Source of the DNA: Malus domestica | Taxonomy: Eukaryota > Streptophyta > Magnoliopsida > Rosales > Rosaceae | Length of the DNA: 64,000 bases | Direction: 5' to 3' | NCBI RefSeq assembly: GCF_042453785.1 | Contig: NC_091669.1 | Location: 31,141,001-31,205,000 of the forward strand | In this document: in pieces, positions 21,915 through 32,919 of the stretch | Position numbering within the stretch: position 1 is the first letter of the stretch | Layout: every line of letters begins with the position of its first letter | The notes under the pieces: model-generated | The model's database searches: none | The model's input: the letters and a program-made list of their open reading frames with translations, nothing else | What the model was told of the DNA's origin: nothing | Translations under genes and position numbers: made by a program

Positions 21915-22186
21915 ATGGGTTACGCAGACTTTCAGAGCTAACGTAAGGCATCTTGTCGTTGTCGATGTTCAAGGAAGCGTCCAATCATGAGCTAGTTAAA
22001 GGGAGGCATCTCGAAGATGCCAACACTTTGGCATGTGTACTCATTTTGCCTCTGTTAAGTTTTTTATCCCACTGGCTTTTGCTTAAAAAGGTTTTTAATG
22101 AGGCACCAGTTCTGGTCTTCCGACCAAACAGTAACAGTCATCCGTCACTTGAGCCATGCCTAAAGTCATGGAAGTCCTCTTAAGGA
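21915..22186 (+). mobile_element. Retrotransposon 3'-end remnant, probably copia
   Basis: The phrase TTTTTTATCCCACTGGCTTT, followed by AAGGTTTTTAATGAGGCA, is typical of the non-coding stretch before the polypurine tract in plant copia elements. It is not joined to a recognisable coding region. Confidence 0.4.
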
Positions 22187-22604
22187 GTTTTGCCGTTCTG
22201 TCCACGACGATTACCCATTTTTCTGGGTCATCCATATAAATAGCATACATTTTAATTTTAAGAGAGACAAAGACAAGACATTGACATGGAGTCCCTGTGA
22301 TTACCAAATTGAGCAATTTGTGAACGTCCAAAGGAGAGTGTTACAGGAAATTTTATGTCCGTCCTCCAATTGATGTAGCTGTTGTAACCACTAGGCTATT
22401 AATTCCTCAAATAACTATTCATTTCTCAAGTAAATATTATAATTCATTGTGTGGCTTAGTTGAACTCCCTTCCCATAGTATAAAAATATCGATAAAAAAA
22501 AAGGTAAATGTTATAACCATTAAGCCATTGATTCATTAAATGAATTGTTCATTCATTCCTCAATTGATTGTGACACTTGATTCTCTTAATTAAATTAGTC
22601 ACAT
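22187..22604 (+). repeat. About 420-bp direct repeat, copy 1
   Basis: This copy starts at GTTTTGCCGTTCTGTCC and ends at AATTAGTCACAT. It matches 23398-23822 along its whole length with scattered differences. It contains GGAGAGTGTTACAGGAAATT, which looks like a copia polypurine tract and LTR start. No coding region. Confidence 0.85.
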
Positions 22605-23397
22605 GGCTACGTCACCCTCTCGTGTCAGCCAAAATGCCTCGATTGGGGTCGGGGTGTGTCATGGGCTGACCATACAACCCACGAAATTGGGTCTTAAAAT
22701 CTGGGTTCTAATTTACAAAGCTAAAACAATGGGCTCCTCATTGGGCTAGGACCAATTGGCCTAAAACATATTATGGCCCGCAGGAAAATTATGAAGAAAA
22801 ACACCGGATTTTGGGTGTTCTTGGCAGAAAACTTCCCGGTTCCAATTCGGGGTCATAACTCAATCCAAAACCTGCATTCAAAAGCCAAAATGAAGAACAA
22901 GGAGTAAGGATTCGAGCCTTACCAAGATGGAGTGGCGTTGTCGTCGATATCGGTCGAAAAAAATCCCTAAAACTCACGGTCACTCGTCGGAAATTTTAAG
23001 AAATGTATTTTCCCCAAGGATTCTGCATCCACACCATTCCAAAATGTCTCAAGACACCCTTATCTAACCTAACAAAATTTTATAGCAGTCTAAGGTGCTT
23101 ACCTTAGTCGATTCGAGATCTCGCCAGAGTTACCACACGGAGACTACACAATATTAAAGGGTGAGGAAAGGTGAGTATGGGATGTGAGGGAGAAAAGGAG
23201 AAGTCTTGATAGTTGCAGTGTGTGCAAGTATGTATGTATGTGTTGTGTCAGGGACGAGAGCACCATTTAATTTCGCGAGCGAGAAAATAATTTAAAACTA
23301 TATAAGTATATCCACATCACCAAGTCGACGAGGGCATAATCGTCATTTTCACACATTCAGGGAGAAAATATATATTTATTCAGGACGGGTCGTCACG
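22605..23397 (-). mobile_element. Gypsy-type LTR fragments between the direct repeats
   Basis: Read on the - strand from 23397, the segment starts TGACGACCCGTCC and continues as the 5' portion of a gypsy-type LTR of the same general kind as 15895-18300. At the left edge (22605-22661) is an oppositely oriented terminus ending GGGGTCGGGGTGTGTCA. It has no coding part and is an old, rearranged fossil. Confidence 0.5.
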
Positions 23398-23822
23398 GTT
23401 TTGCTGTTCTGCCCACGACGATTGCCCATTTTTCTGGGTCATCCATATAAATAACATACATTTTATTTTTGAGAGAGACAAAGACGAGACATTGACATGG
23501 AGTTCATGTGATTACCTAACTGAGCAATTTGTGAACGTCCAAAGGAGAGGGTTACAAGAAATTTTATGTTCGTCCTCCAATTGATGTAGCTGTTGTAACC
23601 ACTAGGCTATTAATTCCTCAAATAACTATTCATTTCTCAAGTAAATGTTATAATCAATTATGTGGCTTAACCGAACTTCTCATCCTCATAGTATAAAAAT
23701 ATCGATATACTAAAAAAAAAAGTAAATGTTATAACCATTAAGCCATTGATTCTTTAAATGAATTGCTCATTCATTCCTCAATTGATTGTGACACTTGATT
23801 CTCTTAATTAAATTAGTCACAT
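23398..23822 (+). repeat. About 420-bp direct repeat, copy 2
   Basis: Second copy of 22187-22604, in the same orientation. After the shared end it continues as CAGTATATAAAAATGACC. The duplication includes the PPT/LTR-like motif seen in copy 1. Confidence 0.85.
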
Positions 23823-24336
23823 CAGTATATAAAAATGACCATGCCTCACATTAAAACGTACTTAAAAAATAAAAATAAAATTTCAAATAGAATTCTCTTA
23901 TTTCTCTCTCAAATTATTTTCTCGATCATTTTTTTTTCTTTTTATTTGTTCAATAATCAATATTAAAGGCTTCCCAACCAGATCGCATCTTCAAGTCTGT
24001 AGATAACATAATTAAATTATTTTAATTTCCGAAAAGACAGATTCCCATTTGGTTTGGCTTCCTCCTACCCGGCGATTCCATTTATTTCTACAATTAATCA
24101 TTAATTTAATAAAATCTCAGATGGCGTTGAAACTCGCCAAGCCATACAGATACAGTCGCCACCCTTTTTCTCTTCCCGGTACAATTGACCTTACTTCCCG
24201 CTCCAGTTGATTTATCATTTGGTTGTTCTCGTTTCTGACTCCAGAAAGAAACTCCGTTCGAAACGTTTCAGAGCTCAGCGCGGTCCCGTTTTGTTTCCGA
24301 ATTAGAAAGAGGAAGAAGAGCACAGAAGCAGCAGCA
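23823..24336 (+). promoter_or_regulatory. Upstream region and 5' UTR of the lipase-like gene
   Basis: No other gene lies here. The DNA changes from AT-rich repeat flank to a pyrimidine-rich then GC-richer leader before the ATG at 24337. No decisive TATA box was identified. Confidence 0.4.
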
Positions 24337-27300
24337 ATGGCGCCCAAGAAGCGGCAGCTGCCAGGCGTCGACGAGAAACTGCAGAACCTTCTGGATGCAA
24401 ACATGGATGAAGCTCCCGCCAGACGGCGCGCTCGTGAGGCCTTCAAGGAAATTCAGCTTGGGATTGACCACATTCTGTTCAAGGTATTTTGTTTGGCTGT
24501 TTTTCTGTCTGTTTACTTGTGGTATTGGTAAAGTGGACTTTTTATTCATTATTTTTTTTGTGGGGTTGTTTTAGTTAGATTGAGTTGTAGGTGGCCAAGT
24601 TGGCTGTTTTTCGCGCAAGTTGTAATTTGTGAGAGTGTAATTGGGTTTTGTAGTGGGTTGGTGATGATTGACACGGAAACTTGTAAATGGGTCAATTAGA
24701 ATAAGTGGTTGGGAGGAATGGATGAACTATTTTTCAAAGTAAATTTTTTTTTAATTTTTTAATTTTTTTTTACATTGACATTATTATTGCTGCTCCCTGA
24801 GTTTGTTTTCGGTTCAGTCTTGCAGTCCACACAAGCACGAACCGCTACTGAAACTGGCTATTTATACTATTTTGCTTTGGTTTTTTTGGTCATGTTTCTT
24901 AAATGGTAGTTCGAGTTCAGGATGTTATGTAATTGTTAAGGGGTTGCAGACATTTTTTAATATTAGTAATGTTTATTGTTTTATTTTTTTTGGTTAATTT
25001 GCAGACACCGACTGATGGATTGAAAATGGATGAGGTAATAACTCTTTTATGATGGTAATCAACTTACATTGTTATTTCATTCGTACTTATGTCATTTCAA
25101 GTTTCTCTGCTTACCTATAATTAAGTTTAAGCGATCATGTAACATGCTAGGATTCGTTATTCATAAGCATTGGGCCCCCGTTTTAGATTTCCGAAGTTTC
25201 TGCGGTCTATTTTTCGTTTGAAGATGATCACAGCATATTCTATTGTGTAGTCATATGAGGTGAACTCCAGGGGACTGGAGATCTTCAGCAAGAGTTGGCT
25301 TCCAGCGACATCTTGTCCCAAAGCAATAGTGTGTTACTGTCATGGCTACGGAGATACTTGCACTTTTTTCTTTGAAGGCATGTAACCTGTGATGAGAGTA
25401 TTTGCTGACCAAATTTCTGCGTTTGACATGCTCCTTTGTGGAACATAATCGTTTCATGATATCTGCAGGAATTGCAAGGAAGCTGGCATCAAATGGGTAC
25501 GGAGTTTTTGCAATGGATTACCCTGGCTTTGGTCTCTCAGAAGGTCTTCATTGCCATATTCCCAACTTTGACAGACTTGTAGATGATGTCATTGAGCATT
25601 ACTCCAAAGTCAAAGGTACGCTAAATATATATTAACCTTCCTGTTAGAACTTTCTAATTTGAGTCAAGTGAGAAGTATGGGCCTGGAAATCTGAGGGTCA
25701 AAAGAACTCTAATGGGGTGTTTGGATGACGGATTTCCAAGTACCAAGTGATGTCAAAAACCAAATTCAGGGAAAGTTTTACTCATGACGTAATGTAGCTC
25801 TTCTCAGCTACTTATTCTTTTGTACTTTGCATCTGAAATAGAGAATTAAACTCCTTGGTTGCAGGGCCGGCCCTGAGGGAGTGCAGGTGGTGCACACCAC
25901 CAGGCCCTAATTTTGAAAGGCCCCCGAGTGTATACATACTATATATAAATATGCGAATATATTATTATAAAAAATAAATAAATAACCCAAAAAATTCAAA
26001 ACTAGGTGCTCTTTGATGCAGGAAATGCATATCCACCTACCACATGATCATATGTTTTTATAATTTATGTGCTGAAACTATTTTATAGGAAAAACTAAAA
26101 ATATAATTTGTAACTTCTTTTCATGGTTCATACTCATAGTGAGAGTTTCAGTTAAAATTTCGCACAAGGCCCTCGAAATTTCAGGGCTGGCCATGCTTGG
26201 CTGATGGTAGATCTTTTTATTTATTTTTATTTCCCATGGAACAATCAAGTGATAGACTAAAGGATACGTCTGGGTCTGTCTGTTCATTGAACAAGAAAAT
26301 AGACAAAACGCCATCTTCATTTCAATTGTTAATATTTACAAACTTTGGTTTGGAGCGCAGAGCAGCCTGAGTTCCGTACACTCCCGACCTTTCTCTTTGG
26401 ACAGTCCTTGGGTGGAGCTGTAGCACTGAAGGCTCACCTAAAACAACCTAGTGCATGGAATGGCGCAATACTAGTTGCACCAATGTGCAAGGTAAATTCC
26501 ATAAGATTGTGTTAAGCATTAGGAAGAAGGTTTTTCCTTAATTTTCACCTTCATTCACTTAAAAGGTGTAAATTTATTTTTTTATTTTTATTTTATGTAG
26601 ATTGCAGATGACATGGTTCCACCATGGCTACTAACACAAATCCTGATTGGGGTGGCCAAGTTCCTTCCAAAGCAAAAATTGGTTCCACAAAAGAATCTGG
26701 CTGAGGCAGCATTTAGAGACTTGAAGAAAAGAGAAATGGTTAGTCACTTAGTCTCTTTTCTTTGATGAATAGCTTCAAGTAGTGAAAACATGGAGGGTCT
26801 TATGTTCATAAGATGGGTGGTAATGCTATTTTACTAGCTTTCTCAAGTTGTTCTAATCAGTTATCTATGCCATGATTTGATGCATCATTTCTTTTTTAAT
26901 CTTCTTGCAGAAGTTGTGGCTGATAATTTGTTCGTTTTCCTGAATGCAGACAGCCTATAATGTTATTGCTTACAAGGATAAACCACGCCTGGAAACTGCT
27001 CTAGAAATGCTCCGAACTACTGAAGAGATAGAACACCAATTGGAAGAAGTATGCCAATCCATGACTCCTTTTTTATTACAGTTAATTTCTAAACCAATTG
27101 AACCACCATTTTAGTTTTCTTTGATTGCATCAAGTTCTATTCAGTATGTTCAGTGTGAACCTTTTCCCTTAATATGTAACGCCTGTTGCTTCATATTCCC
27201 TAATCTCTTCTTTGTTCTTTCTGGTGGTTAACAGTTCCCGTGTCTACATAACTAGGTGGTAATTCTTATTAAGCTTAATCCACAGATGTCATCTGAAGTA

Positions 27301-28251
27301 ACTTTAACCCATTACAGTTTGACTGGATTACAAATCCAAAAAAGAAATAAATGCAACTTTAATATTTACATATATAACCTACTGCTCTTTTAGATTATGA
27401 TTCTTGATATGAAGTAGCAGTAGCACAGGACAATTACACCACATTTCCATGGACTGTCGATGATGTGTTTTCCTAGAAACCATTTTTCTGTATCCAGTTT
27501 GACATGACCCTATTTGGTTTAGCTTCTGCTTATTGAGGTTCAGGTTGGGCTTCATTTCTTTTAGACCAATGAAGATCAGTGGTATTGCACTCAGAACCAA
27601 CCTGAGTCTTGCTTGCAGACCCCTATTTGACTCTAGAACCAAGATGTACTAATTAGGACCTTCACAGCCAGTAAACCTATGTTAGGTATCTTTCTGTCAA
27701 TAAAGCCCTGTACATCTTTCTGAAATTTCCACTAGATTCAATATATGTTAGTTAAACGCAAAACTGTCCGAAAAGTTTGTAAAATTGTTGAAACAGAATC
27801 TAGTAGGTTGTGGTAGTTTCTTATTCTTTTGGGACAGTGCAGGGGACTGGACAACCGGTGTTAGTTGGCTCTGTCTTTTCAACAAATACACGATTTTGTT
27901 TCAAATTTTAGATATTATATTTAACGGTTTACCCAAAAAGTTCAGTGTATTTCAGTATAATTTAGCAGCAGTAGCATATAAATTCTAAATTTATTAGGTC
28001 ACTGCTAATAAATTTCATTACAGGTCTCTCTTCCATTATTAATCCTGCATGGAGAGGCTGACATTGTAACTGATCCAGCTGTAAGTAAGGCCCTGCAGGA
28101 AAAGGCAAGCAGTTCCGACAAGAAGCTCATCCTTTACATGGATGCATATCATTCCCTTTTGGAGGGTGAGCCAGATGAAATGATAATTCGAGTTCTTAGT
28201 GACATCATTTCGTGGCTTAATGAACACAGCGAAAAACTAATAGGCAGCTAA
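24337..28251 (+). CDS. Monoacylglycerol lipase-like alpha/beta hydrolase, 348 aa
   Basis: Serine hydrolase of the plant monoacylglycerol lipase / caffeoylshikimate esterase family. The likely reaction is ester hydrolysis of monoacylglycerol or a related lipid; the substrate cannot be read from sequence. Eight exons: 24337-24483, 25005-25034, 25251-25377, 25469-25615, 26361-26491, 26601-26738, 26950-27048 and 28024-28251 (1047 nt, all phases agree). Landmarks are the oxyanion-type motif CHGYGDT (His90-Gly91), MDYPGFGLSEG, nucleophile elbow GQSLGG with Ser166, LVAPMCK, acid Asp286 in HGEADIVTDP and His316 in DAYHSLLEGEPD, so the triad is complete. There is no signal peptide; the N-terminus is charged. 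Intron 3 (25378-25468) uses a GC donor (GAAG|GCATGT), the only choice that keeps the conserved FFFEGIARKL frame. Intron 4 holds a small hAT element. Length matches the family and the gene looks functional. Confidence 0.94.
25862..26195. mobile_element. hAT-type non-autonomous element in lipase intron 4
   Basis: The termini CAGGGCCGGCCCTGAGGG and, on the other strand, CATGGCCAGCCCTGAAATTT are inverted repeats. They are flanked by 8-bp near-identical duplications CTTGGTTG (25854-25861) and CTTGGCTG (26196-26203). The 334-bp body is AT-rich and non-coding. The 8-bp duplication and CAGGG-type ends fit hAT. Confidence 0.75.
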
Positions 28252-29055
28252 GGGAAGGGGAAGAATAAGAAGCACTGGAAGAGTGTCTATTGTGAATGTA
28301 ATGATTTTTTGCCGAACAACATTGGATTATTGTATTATTTATGGAAACAATTCAAATAAATTATGTCTATTTCTCCACTTTCCTAAGGGAGCCTGGAGCT
28401 TTTCTAATTTTTTCCCTCTTGCTTGGTGAATAAAATTTTAAGTTTTTTTAGTAGTTAATAAGATTATAGTTAGTTAAATACTTAAATTACTGTTGTATTT
28501 AATTAGTATTTATTTGATTAAAACTGGAATATTATTTTATCAGAACCTGTATTGGATTGTAGCCTTGAGGAATGAAGGATCAGTTCCTCTTTGCTAGAGA
28601 GTGAACGTTATCCATCCATTTGAAAAAAATATATGAATTGTCATTTTCTTCTGTTGTTTGGACCACTGAGAAAGCTACAAACAAATGCAGTACAAGTGGG
28701 CTGTGGGAATGCGACTTTCTTACCCAGGAATGTGTTACGCAACGACGCCGTGGTATTCCAAACCAATAACGAGCTGCCATATGTTTGATTTTTCTACGTG
28801 GTAGTTAATTATTGGTTTGGGATATCGTTACAGTTACGTCTCAGAAGGTAAGTCTCCTATACCCTCCCCTCTCGCTCTCTCCAAGCTCGGTGTCTCTACT
28901 GTTATCTGCGAGTGAAACTGTAGTTTTTTTTGCATTATTGAAGTTCTTTCCTTATCTTCATTTTTTTTCCGAATTCCCAATTTCAGTACTGTAAAAACAT
29001 ATTATGGAGCAGCCATTATTACTTGTATACAGGGCTTTCTGGTCTCACAACAGAG
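28252..29055 (+). promoter_or_regulatory. Lipase 3' UTR, ABA4 upstream region and leader
   Basis: The left part (to about 28380) is the 3' UTR of the lipase-like gene. The rest is the upstream region of ABA4, with a pyrimidine-rich leader (CCTCTCGCTCTCTCC near 28868). Nothing else is seen apart from the upstream frame listed separately. Confidence 0.5.
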
Positions 29056-29877
29056 ATGGCCTTCTCTTCTTGCTTTTGCCATTCTCCATTCTCCTTCAAG
29101 GTATGACTTCTTCTAAGCTTTCCAAGCTTCATTTTCTCTTCCCTCCATTTTTTTTCTCCTGTTCGGAACGTTTCTCTGGGAATGATTAAGTATATAATAC
29201 CCTGTTCCCTTGCAGTTTTTGGATTTATAGTTGTGTTGTTTAATTCTGTTTCTGGTTAAAGCCTTTCTCTGGGTGTCAAAATGGGTGTTTGCTAGAGTAG
29301 TTTACTTGGATTTACGATTTGTATACCCCAATGCTGTTTTCCTTGGCCACGAAAATACGTAATTGTTCTTCTTTTAAAATTGAAAAGTCCATTGCATTTT
29401 ACCTGTAATTTTGTTATCTATTGTCTTTATAATAACCGAGAGGTCGCACTTGGTGCGATGGCAAGTGCCTTCGCCCATGAGCGGTAGGTCTCGGGTTCGA
29501 GACTTGGGAGCAGCCTCTCCATAAATGGGGGTAAGGCTAGCCGACATTCACCTCTCCCAGACCCTGCATAAAGCGGGAGCCTTGTGCACTGGGTACGACC
29601 TTTTATTGTCTTTATGATAACCGTGGCAGCAATATTTAAAAATCTGGAAAGAGACATTTCACCATTCCTTAGAATTGATCCCATTCCCATTGGGTACGGC
29701 GATGACGCGAACATGTTTGATGCTTGTGTAAAGCTTTCCTTTGGTATAAGCGTTAATTTAGAGCTCAATGGGGGGATGGATGTGAAGTTTTGGTATAAGC
29801 ATTAACGTGTATTCCGATATAATGTTCTGAGTTGGGAATCTTCTGTTACAACTAAAGTTTCGTTTCTCATAGGTTGA
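29004..29877 (+). other. Upstream overlapping reading frame on the ABA4 transcript
   Basis: An ATG at 29004 (context attATGG, with A at -3 and G at +4) opens a frame one base off that of ABA4. It starts [19 protein letters not shown], crosses the ABA4 ATG at 29056, and after splicing of intron 1 reads into exon 2, where GGT TGA ends it at 29875-29877: 33 codons. If transcription starts upstream of 29004, scanning ribosomes meet this ATG first. The transcript start is not known. Confidence 0.5.
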
Positions 29878-31287
29878 CTATGGCAAGAAGACTATAAGAC
29901 ATTGGAGCAACGATACAAGTGCACAAAGCTTCACATTTACGCTGAGAGGTTATAACACCGAAGTCTTAGGTCAACAAGTTGTGACAGTGGAATCTCACAT
30001 GCACAAGGACTGGAGTTTTGTCGGAGGTTCAACATTTCCCATAAGACCGAAACTTGAAAGATACATTCCACATCGAAAATGCTCTGGAGTATACATGTCA
30101 TGTAATCCTTTCTGCTACTTTTAATGCTTTTCGTTTATAATTGATATCATTTGCAGTGTTGCGTGGTTGATTTGAATCTTGCTATGTTTTGTTAAGTGCA
30201 AAAGTTAGGATATTTGACCGTATGAAGATAAAAGCCCACGACCATCATTAATAAGATGTTGAAGTACTCATTACTGGAATTCCTTCCTATAAAATAGTTA
30301 CCAGTGGCCGTGTCATATGATGCACAAGTTTGACAGACTGATAGTTTTAAGAAGTGCAAAATCATCTTATTTCTTCCCTCTAAAAGGAATGGTTTATCGC
30401 CATTACTTGTTCATGATTCGTTTATTATCTGTTGACAAGTTCTCAAATACCATCTATATCAATAAGGTTAGTGTATTTTTCTTTTTGTGCGCTCAGGGTT
30501 GGCAAGTTCTCAAATTGCTAGTAGAGTTTTTACCTTGGGAACGACTGCAGTTCTCCCATTTTATGCCCTCATGGTTCTGGCACCTAAAGCTCAACTGGTA
30601 TGTTCTTGGTATGTATGCTTTCATGCCGTAAATGCTTCTTATTGTTATTATTTTTCACATCAGTATAATCTTGCATGATTTGCCCAACCTAAATTGATGG
30701 ACCTAATTCGTTGAAGTCACTTAAAAAATGCAGACAAAAGTATTTACAGAGAGTAGTATACCATATGTTCTGCTTGGAGTTCTCTATGCCTATCTACTAT
30801 ACCTCTCTTGGACTCCTGAAACGCTGCAGTTGATCTTTGGAAGTAAATACTGGCTGCCTGAGGTGTGTACAGTTATTAGTAATATACAAGTTAAACAACC
30901 CTTTCTCGCATGTTATGAAATTTTATACAAGCTTTTCCCCCTACCTATGTACTATGTGCAGCTGACTGGTATAGCAAAGATGTTCACCAATGAGATAACA
31001 TTAGCTTCTGCCTGGATTCACTTGTTGGTTGTTGATCTCTTTGCTGCAAGGTCTCTCTCTCTCTCTCACACACACACACTCACACGACCATGCATGCAAA
31101 GACAGTTCTAACACTTTATGTTCATTGATCCAGGCAGGTTTTCAGGGATGGTCTGCAAAACCAAATAGAGACTCGACATTCAGTTTCTCTTTGCCTGTTT
31201 TTCTGCCCCATCGGAATACTTACTCATGTCATTACCAAAGCACTTACTAAAAGTGGTGGAAGCTTAAGCGGTCACAGTATACATTGA
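29056..31287 (+). CDS. ABA4: ABA DEFICIENT 4, neoxanthin synthesis protein, chloroplast
   Basis: Membrane protein of the chloroplast envelope/thylakoid needed to make neoxanthin from violaxanthin, a step feeding abscisic acid synthesis (known for the Arabidopsis protein). Six exons, 29056-29100, 29873-30101, 30497-30597, 30734-30862, 30962-31050 and 31134-31287, join in frame to 248 residues. The N-terminal 90 or so residues are variable and Ser/Thr/Lys-rich, starting [15 protein letters not shown] (transit peptide). They are followed by DWSFVGGS and [17 protein letters not shown]. The DUF4281 core is conserved: [59 protein letters not shown] and [20 protein letters not shown], with about four membrane helices. 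The start at 29056 was chosen because exon 1 splices in frame only from it; the ATG at 29004 is in another frame. Intron 1 carries a SINE. The gene looks intact. Confidence 0.93.
29439..29604 (+). mobile_element. tRNA-derived SINE (Au-like) in ABA4 intron 1
   Basis: This 166-bp insert has an A box-like TTGGTGCGATGGCAAGTG and a B box GGTTCGAGACT. It has the body GGTAAGGCTAGCCGACATTC and the 3' end GCACTGGGTACGACCTTTT, in the style of the plant Au SINE. A 19-bp target duplication flanks it: attgtctttataataaccg at 29420-29438 and the same with one change at 29605-29623. It is full length and in the same orientation as the gene. Confidence 0.88.
31051..31086 (+). repeat. (CT)n(CA)n microsatellite in ABA4 intron 5
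   Basis: The run GTCTCTCTCTCTCTC followed by CACACACACAC begins exactly at the intron 5 donor, so the 5' splice site lies within the repeat edge. Confidence 0.8.
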
Positions 31288-32919
31288 CAACTAAACTAGG
31301 CTGAAACAATCTAAGAATTTCGGGAAGTTGGAAAAAAAACAACTTTCACTTGAATGAAGTCGCTTAATTTTATAGATTCCTTTAAATCACTGATCTTATT
31401 GGAATGATTAAGTTATTTAATGATTGCTGTTAGTTGTTACCATTGTATTGAGCCAAGAGCACTAATTGTAGCAATTTAGTTCTGGCACCTCTTCATCTTC
31501 TTTCTTGCACCTCGATACATAGATGTCGTAGGAAGCCTTTGTTGCTTGATCTCTCTGTAATGTCTTGCTCGTCGATACATAGATGTGGTTTGTTGTATTG
31601 ATGTTCTAGTGACCAGTAAGAGTTTCCAGCACCACTGAGGACACATGCCAATTGTCGAACCTCGTGTAAGTTCCATATGGTATCAGAGTGGGATCGTCTG
31701 CTGTTTTTTTCAATTCAATCTGATGACGACGATCCAAAGTATGAGGAATGCTTTGCCTGTTGCCAGCCAGTATCAGCAATCCAAGGTCTTGAGATTTTTT
31801 TTTTTATTATTCTGCATGACATCTTTGGATCTCTGTCAAGGAGATGCATGGAATTCAAAACAATGCAGACATGATTTTTCAGTTGAACAAGGATAAAAGC
31901 AGATGTCTTCATTCACCAAACAATTCAAAACTGCTCTGTATTTTTTTTTCTAATGTACCAGGATGATGGTGGTCTGAACGTGACAGGCAGGTTTTACCCT
32001 CCTATCCGTGTTGAAGGGGTTGCCCATGACATGGTGTTGGAATGTTTATGGAAGTGCTCTGGCAAACTTATGTGAAAGTGCTTATGGTTTGTAGAAGTGC
32101 TTTCTTGTGAAACACCTTCTAGACATTTCTTCAGGAAGCACATTGAACCGTTTCTAGAAATTATTTGGATATTTGTAGCAAACACAAAAGTGCTTCCCAC
32201 ATAAGCAATCATAAAGGCTTCCCTTTAATTTCCACCAGAATTTACTCATTCACGTTCTTAACACACCCCTCTTTATTTCAGACCATCAAATATGATAAAT
32301 CAAAACAGAAATAACATGCACGATTAAATAGGGATGTAGAGAAACAATAGGATATGTGCATATCACATCGTTATACTAACTGTCAGCTTAAGGCTGGTGT
32401 GGCATGATCCCACTAGATCAAAGCGTTGGGCCGTACACTTATCTTCTTTTTAGCCCGTTTATAAATTATTGTGGGTCTAATAGCCATCAAAGCTATTGAC
32501 ACTTCTTACTGACAGAAACATTGATTTCAATAGTTCTCTCTTTTTAACTAACTAATAACTACGGTTAAAGGGTATCTATTTTCACTTGTAAGTTAGAGTT
32601 CTTAGCTTTGACTCACATAGATGGCGAAGACTATTAAATTTGTGTTGAATTTGATACTTAGTGACTTGTCTATTGTGTCACAAACGATTTAAATGGATCT
32701 TTTTATATATATAAAAAAAGAACTCAAATTGATGCATTTTTTATTCTGTATAATTCTTACTTCATTTCATTGCACACCAGCACAGGCATTCTCATGACAG
32801 TGCTAATATTATTATTACATTTATTACATACGCTTATTGTAAAAAAAATCAAAAAATGCAAAATTCATAAATTGTGTGCTTTACGCTAAAAGCTAAGGTG
32901 TGCAGCTGTTTAGTGAAAT
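31288..32919. other. Convergent 3' flanks of ABA4 and the mannose-6-phosphate isomerase gene
   Basis: The two genes are transcribed towards each other across this 1.6 kb. No gene is seen. A tRNA-primer-site-like TATGGTATCAGAGTGGGATC at about 31677 hints at a retroelement scrap. A short internal direct repeat (CGATACATAGATGT) occurs at about 31512 and 31573. Loose AGTGCTT/AAGCACT inverted words occur at 32050-32200. Confidence 0.5.

Noticed and set aside
22187-23822. The 420-bp direct repeats as a simple LTR pair of one small element
   Set aside because: The middle has LTR ends in conflicting orientation, no clear primer site next to repeat 1, and no shared target duplication outside.
31660-31740. 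Primer-binding-site-like TGGTATCAGAGTGGG as evidence for an LTR element
   Set aside because: No LTR end precedes it and no element structure follows; at most a scrap.
32025-32215. AGTGCTT/AAGCACT inverted words as a MITE
   Set aside because: Pairing is patchy and no terminal repeat pair or target duplication could be fixed.
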